This document shows, piece by piece, positions 9,174 through 16,781 of a DNA stretch of 64,000 bases (positions within the stretch are counted from its first letter, which is position 1; the number at the start of each line of letters is the position of its first letter). The notes beneath the pieces are model-generated. The model made no database searches and was not told the origin of the DNA. It saw only the letters and a program-made list of their open reading frames with translations. Both the position numbers and the translations under genes were made by a program. Origin of the DNA: Adlercreutzia sp. ZJ176 (GTDB lineage Bacteria > Actinomycetota > Coriobacteriia > Coriobacteriales > Eggerthellaceae). The stretch covers positions 106,228 to 170,227 of the forward strand of contig NZ_JAAKEC010000005.1 in assembly GCF_011038975.1 (NCBI RefSeq). Reading direction: 5' to 3'.

Positions 9174-9221
9174 GCATGAGGGAAGGGGGCGCAACCCAAG
9201 TTGCGCCCCCTTCCCTCATGC
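9174..9221 (-). terminator. Perfect 22-bp stem-loop, terminator-like on the minus strand
   Basis: Positions 9174-9195 and 9200-9221 are exact inverted repeats around a CCAA loop. Reading leftward, TTTTTT follows 7 nt after the stem, so it could end leftward transcription from the 10056 gene; rightward there is no T-tract, so it is a weaker terminator for mscL. Confidence 0.55.
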
Positions 9222-9327
9222 ACTCATGCCATCCCAAATGGGACCATGTCCCTTGCCATCCCAAGAGAGATCCCCCTGTTACGAAGACCTTTCCCCGCGT
9301 CATCCTGAGCGAGCAACCTCATCTCGT

Positions 9328-9362
9328 GTCATCCTGAGCGAGCGAAGCGAGTCGAAGGATCT
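9328..9362 (+). repeat. Dispersed repeat, copy 1 (GTCATCCTGAGCGAGC family)
   Basis: A 35-bp unit beginning GTCATCCTGAGCGAGCG and ending TCGAAGGATCT. It is repeated almost exactly at 9434-9468, and a truncated start of the same unit (CGTCATCCTGAGCGAGC) is visible near 9299-9315. Such palindrome-forming units are familiar as REP-like intergenic repeats in bacterial genomes. Confidence 0.8.
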
Positions 9363-9433
9363 GGCCCCAGGCTCGGCGCACTCGCATGCGCAACGCGGGC
9401 TCAGGCTGCGCCCCTTCCCTTCCGCTCGTTTAT

Positions 9434-9468
9434 GTCATCCTGAGCGAGCGAAGCGAGTCGAAGGATCC
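9434..9468 (+). repeat. Dispersed repeat, copy 2
   Basis: Identical to the 9328-9362 unit except at the last base. Between the copies the DNA is GC-rich and has no gene. Confidence 0.8.
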
Positions 9469-9512
9469 GGCCTCGGGCACGGCGCGCCCGCATGCGCAAC
9501 CTGCTCACGACC

Positions 9513-9557
9513 AGATCCTTCGACTCCGCGCCCTGCGGGCGCTCCGCTCAGGATGAC
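9513..9557 (-). repeat. Dispersed repeat, inverted copy with an internal hairpin
   Basis: The same unit in opposite orientation (AGATCCTTCGACTC ... CAGGATGAC), with an extra GC-rich palindromic centre (CGCGCCCTGCGGGCG). With copy 2 it can form a long stem. The rest of the gene-free stretch 9079-9720 shows no credible coding sequence. Confidence 0.75.
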
Positions 9558-9720
9558 ATAGGGTGACGACTGGCGTCCGGAATGCCGTAGCTCAACGTCC
9601 CGTACGCACTCCATTCAGAATAACAGGGAGCATGGCGCTCGCAGATGCGAGCACTTTGCCCAGAACGACAGGGAGGTCATAGCGCTCGCGGACATAGACA
9701 CCCTGCAGGCGCCGCAGCCC

Positions 9721-10056
9721 TTAGCGGCAGCAGGCGGGAACGGCGTGCTTCACGCGGTCGCGCTCCTCGGCGCGCTTGCCGTCGTTGAAGCGGTCGAGCG
9801 TCCCCACCAGGTAGCCCGTGATGCGGCGGATGCGGTCGAACTGCGCGGGTGCCAAGCCGTAGTGGATGCCCACGTCCTCGCCCTCCACGTCGAGCGTGAG
9901 GGACTCCAGCTTGCCGTGCGGGAACTTCTCGTAGCCGCGCTTGAGATAGGCGCGAATCTCGTCGTCGCTGACGCGGACGTCGGCCTCGCTGGCGTAGTTG
10001 ACCTCGATGGCAACGCCGTCGAGCGTGATCTTGTCCGTGGTGCACGTTGCGGTCAT
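9721..10056 (-). CDS. Small protein resembling the C-terminal tail of anaerobic ribonucleotide reductase
   Basis: A 111-residue protein starting MTATCTTDKITLDG; I choose the ATG at 10056 because AGAAGGAG is placed correctly upstream, and the longer frame back to 10260 has a non-native-looking extension. Its last third (RIRRITGYLVGTLDRFNDGK, then RAEERDRVKH) resembles the conserved C-terminal segment of class III (NrdD) ribonucleotide reductases, including the Asn-Asp-Gly-Lys motif and the following DR, but the catalytic barrel is absent. It ends with two cysteines (PACCR). Function cannot be stated: it might be an NrdD-derived accessory protein. Family resemblance is from memory of the motif, not a search. 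Confidence 0.5.
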   Translation of the reverse strand: MTATCTTDKITLDGVAIEVNYASEADVRVSDDEIRAYLKRGYEKFPHGKLESLTLDVEGEDVGIHYGLAPAQFDRIRRITGYLVGTLDRFNDGKRAEERDRVKHAVPACCR

Positions 10057-10535
10057 GATGGGCTCCTTCTGACGGTCCTGATATGAAGCGCGAGCCTTCG
10101 GCAAGCCAAGCCAGTCGCCAGACGGGTCACCTGACAGCCCGCGCCGTTGTCGAGGCAGACTGCCTGAGACGTCGAGCAAGCTGCCTGATCGCCTGACAAC
10201 CTGAGCGGCTGAGGGGGCTGGCCAAGCCGAGGCATTCGCGTGAATAATCACAGAAGGCACCTTACCACACTCCCGCCCCTAAATGCTACTAATTTTATAG
10301 CATTTAGGAAACCACCCGGTGAACGGCGCGGCAGACAGCGCAGCGAGCGGCACAAGCACACCGCGCGCAAAGGAAACGCCCAGACCGACACCTTGTCGTC
10401 GCGCACCGAAGAGAGCCGGGGTCGAGGGTGCGCGTCGCATGCACATACGTCTCGTGTTCGCGCGTTGCGTGCACGGGAAAACCACTATCAAGACCGTATT
10501 GTTGCGCGCAGAAGGAAGCGGCCTTCACGCGGCCA
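10057..10535. other. Gene-free stretch
   Basis: GC-rich DNA between the NrdD-tail-like gene and the small-peptide locus. Open frames here lack ribosome sites and look like shadows. I see no further RNA or repeat structure except the promoter beginning at 10536. Confidence 0.5.
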
Positions 10536-10544
10536 TGTTATAAT
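10536..10544 (+). promoter_or_regulatory. Extended -10 promoter for the convergent (antisense) RNA of peptide locus 1
   Basis: TGTTATAAT is a perfect TGnTATAAT extended -10 element; no convincing -35 is needed or seen. The expected start falls at about 10551-10553, exactly at the first base of the ACTAGCGAAG repeat. Confidence 0.55.
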
Positions 10545-10551
10545 CAGGCTG

Positions 10552-10642
10552 TACTAGCGAAGCCCGTTTGATGTTAACTGGGGGCGGGCGGAGCGGTACT
10601 GACGAACCGAGGGGCTAGTTGCCTCTAGCCCCTCTCTTCTTC
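10552..10642 (+). ncRNA. Candidate ~90-nt antisense RNA of peptide locus 1
   Basis: Predicted from the extended -10 at 10536 to the hairpin at 10609-10634 followed by TCTTCTTCTC. Its last ~30 nt are complementary to the 3' end of the peptide mRNA. Its 5' end (ACTAGCGAAGCCCG and GCGGGCGGAGC, 10584-10594) repeats the 5' end of the peptide mRNA, and GCCCG can pair with CGGGC to form a 5' stem-loop. Inferred; no expression data. Confidence 0.45.
10609..10634 (+). terminator. Shared terminator hairpin overlapping the peptide stop codon
   Basis: GAGGGGCTAG and CTAGCCCCTC form a 10-bp stem with loop TTGCCT. On the plus strand a TCTTCTTCTC tail follows; on the minus strand the tail is weak. The TAG stop of the peptide (10615-10617) is inside the stem. 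Confidence 0.6.
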
Positions 10643-10749
10643 TCCCGCTTCATCCGTCGGTGCTTATAGTCCTGCCATAGCGTTATGCCTAGGCTAACCA
10701 GGCTCGCTATGTTGGCCGCTACGGCCAAGGCAAACAGAATTTCATCCAT
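10615..10749 (-). CDS. 44-residue membrane peptide, candidate type I toxin
   Basis: The frame from the ATG at 10749 encodes MDEILFALAVAANIASLVSL, then GITLWQDYKHRRMKREKKRG and ends ARGN. It has one hydrophobic helix (about residues 4-25) followed by a strongly basic tail, the layout of small holin-like or Fst/TxpA-type toxins. AAAGGAGG lies 9 nt before the ATG; an alternative ATG two codons upstream (10755) is too close to it. Too short for standard gene callers. It is transcribed leftward from an extended -10 at 10809-10817 towards a convergent RNA. No sequence-level match to a named toxin family can be claimed. Confidence 0.6.
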   Translation of the reverse strand: MDEILFALAVAANIASLVSLGITLWQDYKHRRMKREKKRGARGN

Positions 10750-10774
10750 AGGCATCGCCCTCCTTTGCAGTCAG

Positions 10775-10802
10775 GCTCCGCCCGCACGCGGACTTCGCTA
10801 GT
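10775..10802 (-). repeat. Right arm of the inverted repeat shared by the two RNA 5' ends of locus 1
   Basis: CTTCGCTAGT (10793-10802) and GCTCCGCCCGC (10775-10785) are the reverse complements of ACTAGCGAAG (10553-10562) and GCGGGCGGAGC (10584-10594). Each arm begins at the predicted transcription start of its own RNA. Confidence 0.7.
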
Positions 10803-10808
10803 CACCCG

Positions 10809-10817
10809 ATCTTATCA
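10809..10817 (-). promoter_or_regulatory. Extended -10 promoter for the peptide mRNA of locus 1
   Basis: Read leftward, TGATAAGAT is TGn plus a TAAGAT hexamer, weaker than the TATAAT that drives the opposing RNA. The start would fall at about 10802. Confidence 0.5.
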
Positions 10818-10996
10818 AATCCGCGCCGCCCTATCAGTAATGCATGTGCCTCATTTCGCGCCAACATGCCACACCGTCCAAACGTCAGACTCGCGTGTCG
10901 CATAATGCGCTAAGGCTGATGGAGAAGCCCCCGCAAGCTCGCATATGCGAGCTTGTGAACTGGGGTTATGCGATTTACGCGATTCGCTTGGCTGCG

Positions 10997-11272
10997 TTAG
11001 ATCTTGTACATGAACTGGAAGACGTCCTCGCGCTGGATGATTACCTGCACGCCGAGCTCCTCGCCGACGGCGGCGAGCTTCTCCTGCACGGTGTTGAAGT
11101 CGCAGGCCTCGGGGACCAGCGTCACGAGCATGGTCATCGAGAAGATCTCGCCCTCACCCAGGATGGTCTGCGAGATGTCGTCGATGTTGGCGCTGCACTC
11201 GGCCAACGTGGTGGCGACTGCCGCGACGATGCCGCTGCGGTCCTTGCCCAGAACGGAAATGACGCACTTCAT
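10997..11272 (-). CDS. ACT-domain regulatory protein (UPF0237 type)
   Basis: A 91-residue stand-alone ACT domain starting MKCVISVLGKDRSGIVAAVA, with the ligand-binding Gly-rich turn (GKDRSGIV) and the SQTILGEGEIFSMTMLV strand typical of the YjhC/UPF0237 group. Such proteins usually bind amino acids; the target is unknown. I start at the ATG at 11272 with GGAAGG upstream; the longer frame to 11458 would translate straight through the parS site and looks artefactual. Its usual partner, a DUF711 protein, is not next to it here. Confidence 0.8.
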   Translation of the reverse strand: MKCVISVLGKDRSGIVAAVATTLAECSANIDDISQTILGEGEIFSMTMLVTLVPEACDFNTVQEKLAAVGEELGVQVIIQREDVFQFMYKI

Positions 11273-11336
11273 TGGTTGATCCTTCCCTCGCATCCCGAAA
11301 AACGGCTGCAACTCATAGTAATCCATCGCGAACGAG

Positions 11337-11352
11337 TGTTTCACGTGAAACA
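11337..11352. other. parS: parS site (ParB binding site)
   Basis: TGTTTCACGTGAAACA is a perfect 16-bp palindrome and an exact match to the bacterial parS consensus TGTTNCACGTGAAACA. ParB nucleates here to spread and load SMC. parS sites normally cluster around oriC. It is intergenic, between the ACT gene and folE, with no other copy noticed in the window. Confidence 0.93.
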
Positions 11353-11577
11353 TTCGCAAATGCCCGCCGCGCAGAGCGAGCGGAGAATCGCCGCACCCCG
11401 GCCGCCGCAGGGCGCGGCCTTTGGGCCGCAAGGCGCGATTGTCGATCGCCGAGCGCAAACCAGGCCGCCACGCGCGACCGCCAAACGCGGGACGTGGCCG
11501 CCAGAGCTACAAGGCGCGATCGTCAACCGCGCACCGCACCCGCTAGCCGCAGGACGCGACTGCCGCGCCGCAGCGAG

Positions 11578-12141
11578 CTACTTGCGCAAGATGAGCGACA
11601 GCGCCTCGGCGCGCGTGGCGTCGCTCTTCTCGAAGACGCCGCGCACAGCGCTCGTGGTGGTCTTGCTGCCCGGCTTCTTCACGCCGCGCATGCTCATGCA
11701 CATGTGCTCGGCCTCGATCACCACGATGACGCCCTGCGGGTGCAGCTGCTCCATGAGCGTGTCGGCCACCTGCTTGGTGAGCCGCTCCTGCACCTGCGGG
11801 CGCTTCGCGAACGCCTCCACCAGGCGCGCCAGCTTCGACAGCCCGCAAATGCGCCCGTCGGCCGCGGGGATGTACGCCACGTGCGCCTTCCCGAAGAACG
11901 GCACCAGGTGATGCTCGCACATCGAGTAGAACGGGATGTCGCTCACCAGCACCATCTCCTCGTGATGCTCGTCGAACGTCGTCTCGAAGTGCCGCGTCGG
12001 GTCCTCGGTCAGGCCCGCGAACACCTCCTCGTACATGCGCGCCACGCGCGCCGGGGTGTCGAGCAGCCCCTCGCGCGTCGGGTCCTCGCCGACGCCCTCG
12101 AGGATGAGGCGCACGCCTTCTTCTATCTTCGCATGGTCCAC
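11578..12141 (-). CDS. folE: GTP cyclohydrolase I
   Basis: First enzyme of tetrahydrofolate synthesis, converting GTP to dihydroneopterin triphosphate. Zinc and catalytic motifs are present: [39 protein letters not shown] and [12 protein letters not shown] choose the GTG at 12141 (VDHAKIEEG) because GAGGAG lies 10 nt upstream; that gives 187 residues, the normal size, while the frame to 12252 adds an unconserved tail. No folate or preQ1 riboswitch was recognised upstream. Confidence 0.94.
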   Translation of the reverse strand: MDHAKIEEGVRLILEGVGEDPTREGLLDTPARVARMYEEVFAGLTEDPTRHFETTFDEHHEEMVLVSDIPFYSMCEHHLVPFFGKAHVAYIPAADGRICGLSKLARLVEAFAKRPQVQERLTKQVADTLMEQLHPQGVIVVIEAEHMCMSMRGVKKPGSKTTTSAVRGVFEKSDATRAEALSLILRK

Positions 12142-12293
12142 AGTCGGTAAACTCCTCACAAAACGGATGCGGAACATCATAGCACGGAGCAGCTCCGTGC
12201 CGCGCCGCTTCGCGCCCGCGCACGCAACCGCTACAGCTGGAGCTGCGCCCACGCGCCGTCGTCGTCGCGGCAGCGCTCGCCCTCACCGCAGGC

Positions 12294-12352
12294 GCCACAG
12301 CCGCGCGAGCGCACGCGCACCTTCGCCACAGCCGCGCGAGCGCACGCGCACC
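12294..12352. repeat. Two-copy 31-bp tandem repeat
   Basis: A 28-bp block beginning GCCACAGCCGCGCGAGCGCA recurs at a period of 31 bp in the gap between folE and the next gene. It is part of a simple GC-rich tract; no function suggested. Confidence 0.7.
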
Positions 12353-12416
12353 CGCCTTCGCCGCAGCCGCTAGCGCACGCTCACTCTCACCGCACGCTCG
12401 TCCGCGCACGCAGCCG

Positions 12417-12836
12417 CTATAGCTCGACCGGCGTCCACTCCTCGTGCGTGCAGATCCACGCCGAAGGGTTCTCAACCGAGAAGAATACGAGCGTAGGGTC
12501 ATCCGGGCCGGCGTAGCGCTCGCCGAGCATGGAGAGGTGGTCGAAGCCCGCCTGGCGCATCGCGGCGCCCGCGCGGTCCTCAAGCCCCGCCTCGCCGCGC
12601 AGGATGAGCCAGCCGTGCCCCGGCCACCAGGCCGTGGCCTCGAACTTCGGGTTCGCCACAAGCTCCTCCCAAACGTCTTTGGTGGTGGCCGTGCAGAACC
12701 AGATCTTGCCGTCCTGCTCAGCGGCGAAGCTGAACGGGCGCACATGCGGCTGGTCGTCCACGCTCGTGGCCAGGTACCACGCGGGGATGCTGGTCAGGTA
12801 CGTGAGAACGGTGCGCATGCCTTCGGATGCCGTCAT
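12417..12836 (-). CDS. Pyridoxamine 5'-phosphate oxidase-fold (FMN-binding split barrel) protein
   Basis: A 139-residue protein with the features of the small PNPOx-like family: LTSIPAWYLATSVDDQPHVR, FSFAAEQDGKIWFCT and a run ending FFSVENPSAWICT. These proteins bind FMN or F420-type flavins; some are nitroreductase-like or haem-related, so the specific role is open. ATG at 12836 follows AAAGGAAC. Adjacent to a riboflavin transporter operon, which may be coincidental. Confidence 0.72.
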   Translation of the reverse strand: MTASEGMRTVLTYLTSIPAWYLATSVDDQPHVRPFSFAAEQDGKIWFCTATTKDVWEELVANPKFEATAWWPGHGWLILRGEAGLEDRAGAAMRQAGFDHLSMLGERYAGPDDPTLVFFSVENPSAWICTHEEWTPVEL

Positions 12837-12886
12837 GGGCGGGTTCCTTTCTTCCCCTTCTCGGTCGCTCTCGGTCGCTCGCGCCG

Positions 12887-13699
12887 TCAGGTCAGGCGGG
12901 ACGCGAAGTTGATCGCCAGCACGCATGCGGCGAGGGCCGCCACGCTCGCCGCGGCCACGGCGTCGCGCGCGTGGAACTCGAGCGGGACAAGACGCGTGCG
13001 CCCCTCTCCGCCGTGGTAGCAGCGCGCGTCCATGGCGCCCGCCAGCGTCTCGGCGCGGCGGAACGCGCTGGCAAACAGCGGGACCACGAGCGCGGTGAGC
13101 GCGCGCATCCCGCCCGCCAGCGGGCTGGCTGCGAAGCGTGCGCCGCGGCTGACCTGCGCCTGGTAGACGGTGACGAGCTCCTGGGCGAATTGCGGCAGGA
13201 AGCGCAGCGCGATCCCGAGGATCATCGCGAGCTCGTGCGCTGGCACGCCGACGCGTGCGAGCGGCCTGAGCAGATGCTCGAACGCCTCGGTGATGTCGAG
13301 CGTGGTAGTGGTCATGGTCACGAGGCTCATGGCCAGGATCATGGTGACCAGGCGCGACGCCACGAAGAGGCATGCGCGCACGCCCGCCTCGCTGATCTGG
13401 ATGAACCCGAGGCTCACGTAGACGGCGCCGCCCTGCGTCACGAACAGGTTGAGCAGCGCCGCGAGCACCACGATGAGGGAGAGCGGCGCGAGCGAGGCGG
13501 CCGCCTTGCCCACGGGAAGCCGCGCCACCCCGTAGAGGACGAGCACGAAGGCGGCGCACGCGCCCACCGCCAGGAAGTCAGCGCATAGAAGCACGGTCAC
13601 GATGAAGGCGCACGCCAGCACGAGCTTGGCGCGCGGGTCGCACCGATGGACCACGCTGTCGCCGGGAAAGTAGCTGCCAAACGAAAATACGCGTCCCAT
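12887..13699 (-). CDS. ecfT: ECF transporter transmembrane component EcfT
   Basis: A 270-residue EcfT that couples the ATPase to S components. Several hydrophobic helices are seen (LVLACAFIVTVLLCADFLAV, SLIVVLAALLNLFV, LVTMILAMSLVTM). The coupling-helix motif appears as SRGARFA and AMDARCYHG, the latter being the A-R-G/C signature contacting EcfA. The N-terminal HRCDPRAKL is typical. Its ATG overlaps the stop of the fused ecfA gene by one base (TGATG), so translation is probably coupled. Last gene of the ribU operon. Confidence 0.92.
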   Translation of the reverse strand: MGRVFSFGSYFPGDSVVHRCDPRAKLVLACAFIVTVLLCADFLAVGACAAFVLVLYGVARLPVGKAAASLAPLSLIVVLAALLNLFVTQGGAVYVSLGFIQISEAGVRACLFVASRLVTMILAMSLVTMTTTTLDITEAFEHLLRPLARVGVPAHELAMILGIALRFLPQFAQELVTVYQAQVSRGARFAASPLAGGMRALTALVVPLFASAFRRAETLAGAMDARCYHGGEGRTRLVPLEFHARDAVAAASVAALAACVLAINFASRLT

Positions 13700-15588
13700 C
13701 AGGCGCTCCGTCCCAAAAGCGCGGCCAGGTCATGCGCGAGCGCGCGCTCGTCGTACAGAACGCCCGACGCAAGCGGCAGGCCCTCCGCGCGCAGCGCGTT
13801 CGCCATGCGCTGGGCCGCCGGAACGCCCAGGCCGATCGAGCGCAGCTCGTCTGCGCGCATGAACATCTCCTGCGGCGTGCCGACGGCGAACAGCTCGCCC
13901 TCCTTCAGCACCGCCACGCGCGAGCACAGCCGCGCCAGGTCGTCCATGCTGTGCGACGCCATGACCACCGTCATGCCCTGCGCGTGCAAGCGCGCGATCA
14001 GGTCGAGGAAGTCGCGGCGCGCAGCGGGGTCGAGGCCGGCGGCCGGCTCGTCTAAGACGAGCGTGCGGGGGCGCATGGCCAAGACGCCCGCGAACGCCAC
14101 GCGGCGCTGCTGGCCGCCCGAGAGCTCGAACGGGCTTTTCGCGCTGAGATCATCAGGGTCGAGGCCGACCCGCTCGAGCGACGCGCGCACGCGCCGGCCC
14201 ACCTCGTCCTCGGGAAGGCCCAGGTTGCGCGGGCCGAACGCCACGTCGTCATACACCGTGGCGGCGAAGAGCTGCCGCTCAGGGTACTGGAGCACCAGCC
14301 CCACGCTGCCGCGCACCTCGCGCGCCACGCGCTTGTCAGCCAGGTCGGCACCGCCCGCCAGCGCGCGCCCCGCCGTGGGGTGCAGAAGCCCGTTCATGTG
14401 CTGGATGAGCGTCGACTTGCCCGACCCCGTGTGCCCCGCGATGCCGAGGAACTCTCCCTCGCGCACGCTGAGCGACACGTCGCGCAGCGCCCACACCGCA
14501 TCGGGGCTGTTGCCCCAGTCAGGCGCTTGGACGGGGGCTTTGCGAGCGCGCTTGGAGGCGCGGCTCCGCTTCGCCGCAGCGGCGTCATAGGCGTAGGAGA
14601 CGTGCTCGAAGGTGATGAGGGGAGCGCCCGCCGGCTGAGGGGCTGCGGGGTCCACTGCGGCCTCGGCTTCCGCGGCTCGCGCGCCGCGCGACGTGCCCGC
14701 GCCGCCGGCCGCACCGCGATCGCCCGCCGGGCTTCCCACATCCTGCGCATCCTGCGCGCCCGCGCCGCCGGCCGCGCGCCACCGCGCGACCACTTCGTTC
14801 GCTAGCCGCCCCTCGTCGATCTCGAGGGGCACCTCCACGCCAGCTGCGCGCAGGCGCGCGGAGAAGTCGGCGGCGAAGGGCACCTCCAGGTTCAGCGCGC
14901 GCAGCTCGTCCACGTGCGCGAACACCTCCCGCGGCGCGCCCTCGAGCTTGATGCGCCCGCCCTCGAGCACCACCACGCGGTCGGCGCGCACCGCCTCCTC
15001 CATGAAGTGCGTGATCATCACCACCGTCATGCCCGCCGCGTGCAGCTCAGCGCACACGCGCAGAAGCCCCGAGCGCCCGCGCGGGTCGAGCATGGCCGAC
15101 GCCTCGTCGAGCAGGAGCACCTTCGGCTCCATGGCGAGCACGCCCGCGATGGCCACGCGCTGCTTCTGCCCGCCCGAGAGCGCCGCGGTCTCCTTCTTCT
15201 CGAAGCCCTCAAGCCCCACCTCGGCCAGCGCATGCGTGACGCGCCGGCGTAGCTCGTCAGGGGGAAGCCCCAGGTTCTCCGGGCCGAACGCCACGTCGTT
15301 CTCGATGAGGCTGGCCACGATCTGGTCGTCGGGGTTCTGGAACACCATGCCCGCCGTCGCGCGCACAGCATAGAGGCTCTCGGGCTCGCGCGTGTCCATG
15401 CCGTCGACGCGCACGCAGCCCGCATCGGGCATGAGCAGCGCGTTCGCGTGCTTCGCCAGCGTGCTCTTGCCGCTGCCGTTGCCTCCGAGCACGCACACGA
15501 ACTCGCCTGCGGCCACGTCCAAGTCCACGCCGTCGAGCACGGGCGCGGCGCCGTCGTAGGTGAAGCGCACGCCTTCGAAGCTGATCAT
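13699..15588 (-). CDS. ecfA: Fused two-domain ECF transporter ATPase (EcfA-EcfA)
   Basis: 629 residues with two ABC ATPase modules in one chain. Domain 1 has Walker A GGNGSGKST, signature LSGGQKQR and Walker B LLLDEASAMLD. Domain 2 has GHTGSGKST, LSGGQQRR and LVLDEPAAGLD. Most ECF systems use separate EcfA1 and EcfA2; fused versions like this occur in some actinobacteria and in YkoD. The modules are joined by an Ala/Gly-rich linker (about residues 275-325). The ATG at 15588 (MISFEGVRF) is chosen; the longer frame to 16476 overlaps ribU and is spurious. Both sites look catalytically complete. Confidence 0.93.
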   Translation of the reverse strand: MISFEGVRFTYDGAAPVLDGVDLDVAAGEFVCVLGGNGSGKSTLAKHANALLMPDAGCVRVDGMDTREPESLYAVRATAGMVFQNPDDQIVASLIENDVAFGPENLGLPPDELRRRVTHALAEVGLEGFEKKETAALSGGQKQRVAIAGVLAMEPKVLLLDEASAMLDPRGRSGLLRVCAELHAAGMTVVMITHFMEEAVRADRVVVLEGGRIKLEGAPREVFAHVDELRALNLEVPFAADFSARLRAAGVEVPLEIDEGRLANEVVARWRAAGGAGAQDAQDVGSPAGDRGAAGGAGTSRGARAAEAEAAVDPAAPQPAGAPLITFEHVSYAYDAAAAKRSRASKRARKAPVQAPDWGNSPDAVWALRDVSLSVREGEFLGIAGHTGSGKSTLIQHMNGLLHPTAGRALAGGADLADKRVAREVRGSVGLVLQYPERQLFAATVYDDVAFGPRNLGLPEDEVGRRVRASLERVGLDPDDLSAKSPFELSGGQQRRVAFAGVLAMRPRTLVLDEPAAGLDPAARRDFLDLIARLHAQGMTVVMASHSMDDLARLCSRVAVLKEGELFAVGTPQEMFMRADELRSIGLGVPAAQRMANALRAEGLPLASGVLYDERALAHDLAALLGRSA

Positions 15589-15743
15589 GGGGTTCCTCTC
15601 CGCCTTCCTTCGCCCTGCGCCGACGCGGGCCGCGCGGTTCCCGCGCTTGCGCGCCCGCGCGCCCGCGCAAGCCGCCCGCACCCGCACCCGCATCGGCCGC
15701 CCGAGCCCTCGCTCGCGCCGGCCGCCCGAGCCTGCGCCGGCTT

Positions 15744-16391
15744 CTACTTCCCGGCTACCTGGTCCTTCTTCGGCGTGATCAAGTTCGACACCGCCTTGTA
15801 CACCACCAGCGTCAGCACCGCGTTCAGCACGCCCTTCACCAGGTTGAACGGCAGCAGCGCGGGAAGCACGAGCGCCAGGCCCACGTCGAGCGACCCGTAC
15901 CAGAACGCCACGCCGATGGTGAGGTTCGCTGCGACGGCGCCCGCGATGGCGCAGAGCACGCTCAGCGCCAGGCCGACGACGGCCATGCGGTACGTGCGGC
16001 GCTTGCGGTACAGCAGCGCCGCGGGCAGCACGAAGCACAGCGTGGCCACGATGTTCATGAGCGAGCCCACCCACTCGCCGAGCAAAAGCCCGTGGATGAC
16101 GGCGGCCATGGCGCCGACCACCACGCCGGCCGCCGGGCCGTACGCGAAGCCGCACACCATCGCCGGCATGAGCGACGGGTCGTAGGTCAGAAACGGCACG
16201 CCGGGGATGAGCGGGATCTGCACGAACTGCAGCAGCGCGGCAATGGCGCACATCAGGGCCATGGTGACCATCTGACGCGTGCTCCACGCGTTGGTGTTCG
16301 AGAACTGGTACGAAGTCTTCGGGGCTTGCGACGTGCGCGACGTTTGTGGTGCTTGCGGCGCGCTCGGCGCCTTCGGGGCTTGCTCGGCCAT
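15744..16391 (-). CDS. ribU: ECF transporter S component, riboflavin-specific (RibU)
   Basis: A 215-residue membrane protein with an Ala/Pro/Ser/Thr-rich cytoplasmic N-terminus and about six hydrophobic segments (ALMCAIAALLQFVQIPLIPG, MVCGFAYGPAAGVVVGAMAA, IVATLCFVLPAALLY). The fold and order match ECF S components. Riboflavin specificity is inferred from the FMN riboswitch directly upstream. ATG at 16391 has AAAGGAG at the right distance. First gene of ribU-ecfA-ecfT. Confidence 0.88.
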   Translation of the reverse strand: MAEQAPKAPSAPQAPQTSRTSQAPKTSYQFSNTNAWSTRQMVTMALMCAIAALLQFVQIPLIPGVPFLTYDPSLMPAMVCGFAYGPAAGVVVGAMAAVIHGLLLGEWVGSLMNIVATLCFVLPAALLYRKRRTYRMAVVGLALSVLCAIAGAVAANLTIGVAFWYGSLDVGLALVLPALLPFNLVKGVLNAVLTLVVYKAVSNLITPKKDQVAGK

Positions 16392-16446
16392 GGGGCTCTC
16401 CTTTCCCTTCAAGGCGCTGGCTTGGATCGGTCGCGCTTCCCGCCTT

Positions 16447-16489
16447 GAAAGGAAACGAGCCCGCATGAATTCCCATTCACGTAGGCTCG
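16447..16489 (-). terminator. Intrinsic terminator in the ribU leader (riboswitch expression platform)
   Basis: CGAGCC and GGCTCG close a long interrupted hairpin (16456-16489) with an inner GTGAAT/ATTCAT stem, followed leftward by TTTCCTTTC. It lies between the FMN aptamer and the ribU start, where an FMN-controlled terminator is expected. Overlap with an antiterminator was not worked out. Confidence 0.55.
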
Positions 16490-16608
16490 AAGAATTGCGC
16501 TGCACGCGCTCGGCACCTCGAGGGGCCTCGCATGCCGCGCCGCCTGCTGAGGAGCCCGCGCGGCTCAAGCTGCCGCGAAGCCCGAAGCGCCCGGCGCGTT
16601 CGCAAAAT

Positions 16609-16765
16609 CTGCCTCTTCCATCCGGACTATGACCGTTGGTCCTGGAGTTTCACCAGGTCAACCCGCCTCGGCATAATGCCTTGGCAGGGTCGCGGACTCC
16701 CGGCGCCCGCGCCTGGGCGCGCCGCCGAATACCGCCAGTGAGGACTTCCACCTCGCCCTGAAACA
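16609..16765 (-). promoter_or_regulatory. FMN riboswitch (RFN element)
   Basis: On the minus strand the conserved RFN blocks occur in order: CAGGGCGAGGTGG, CTCACTGGCGGT, GTCCGCGACCC, CCTGGTGAAACTCCAGG and ACGGTCATAGTCCGGATGG followed by AAGAGG. FMN binding normally shuts off riboflavin synthesis or uptake genes, fitting the ribU gene 218 nt downstream. Confidence 0.95.
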
Positions 16766-16781
16766 GAATTCATTACCGCGC

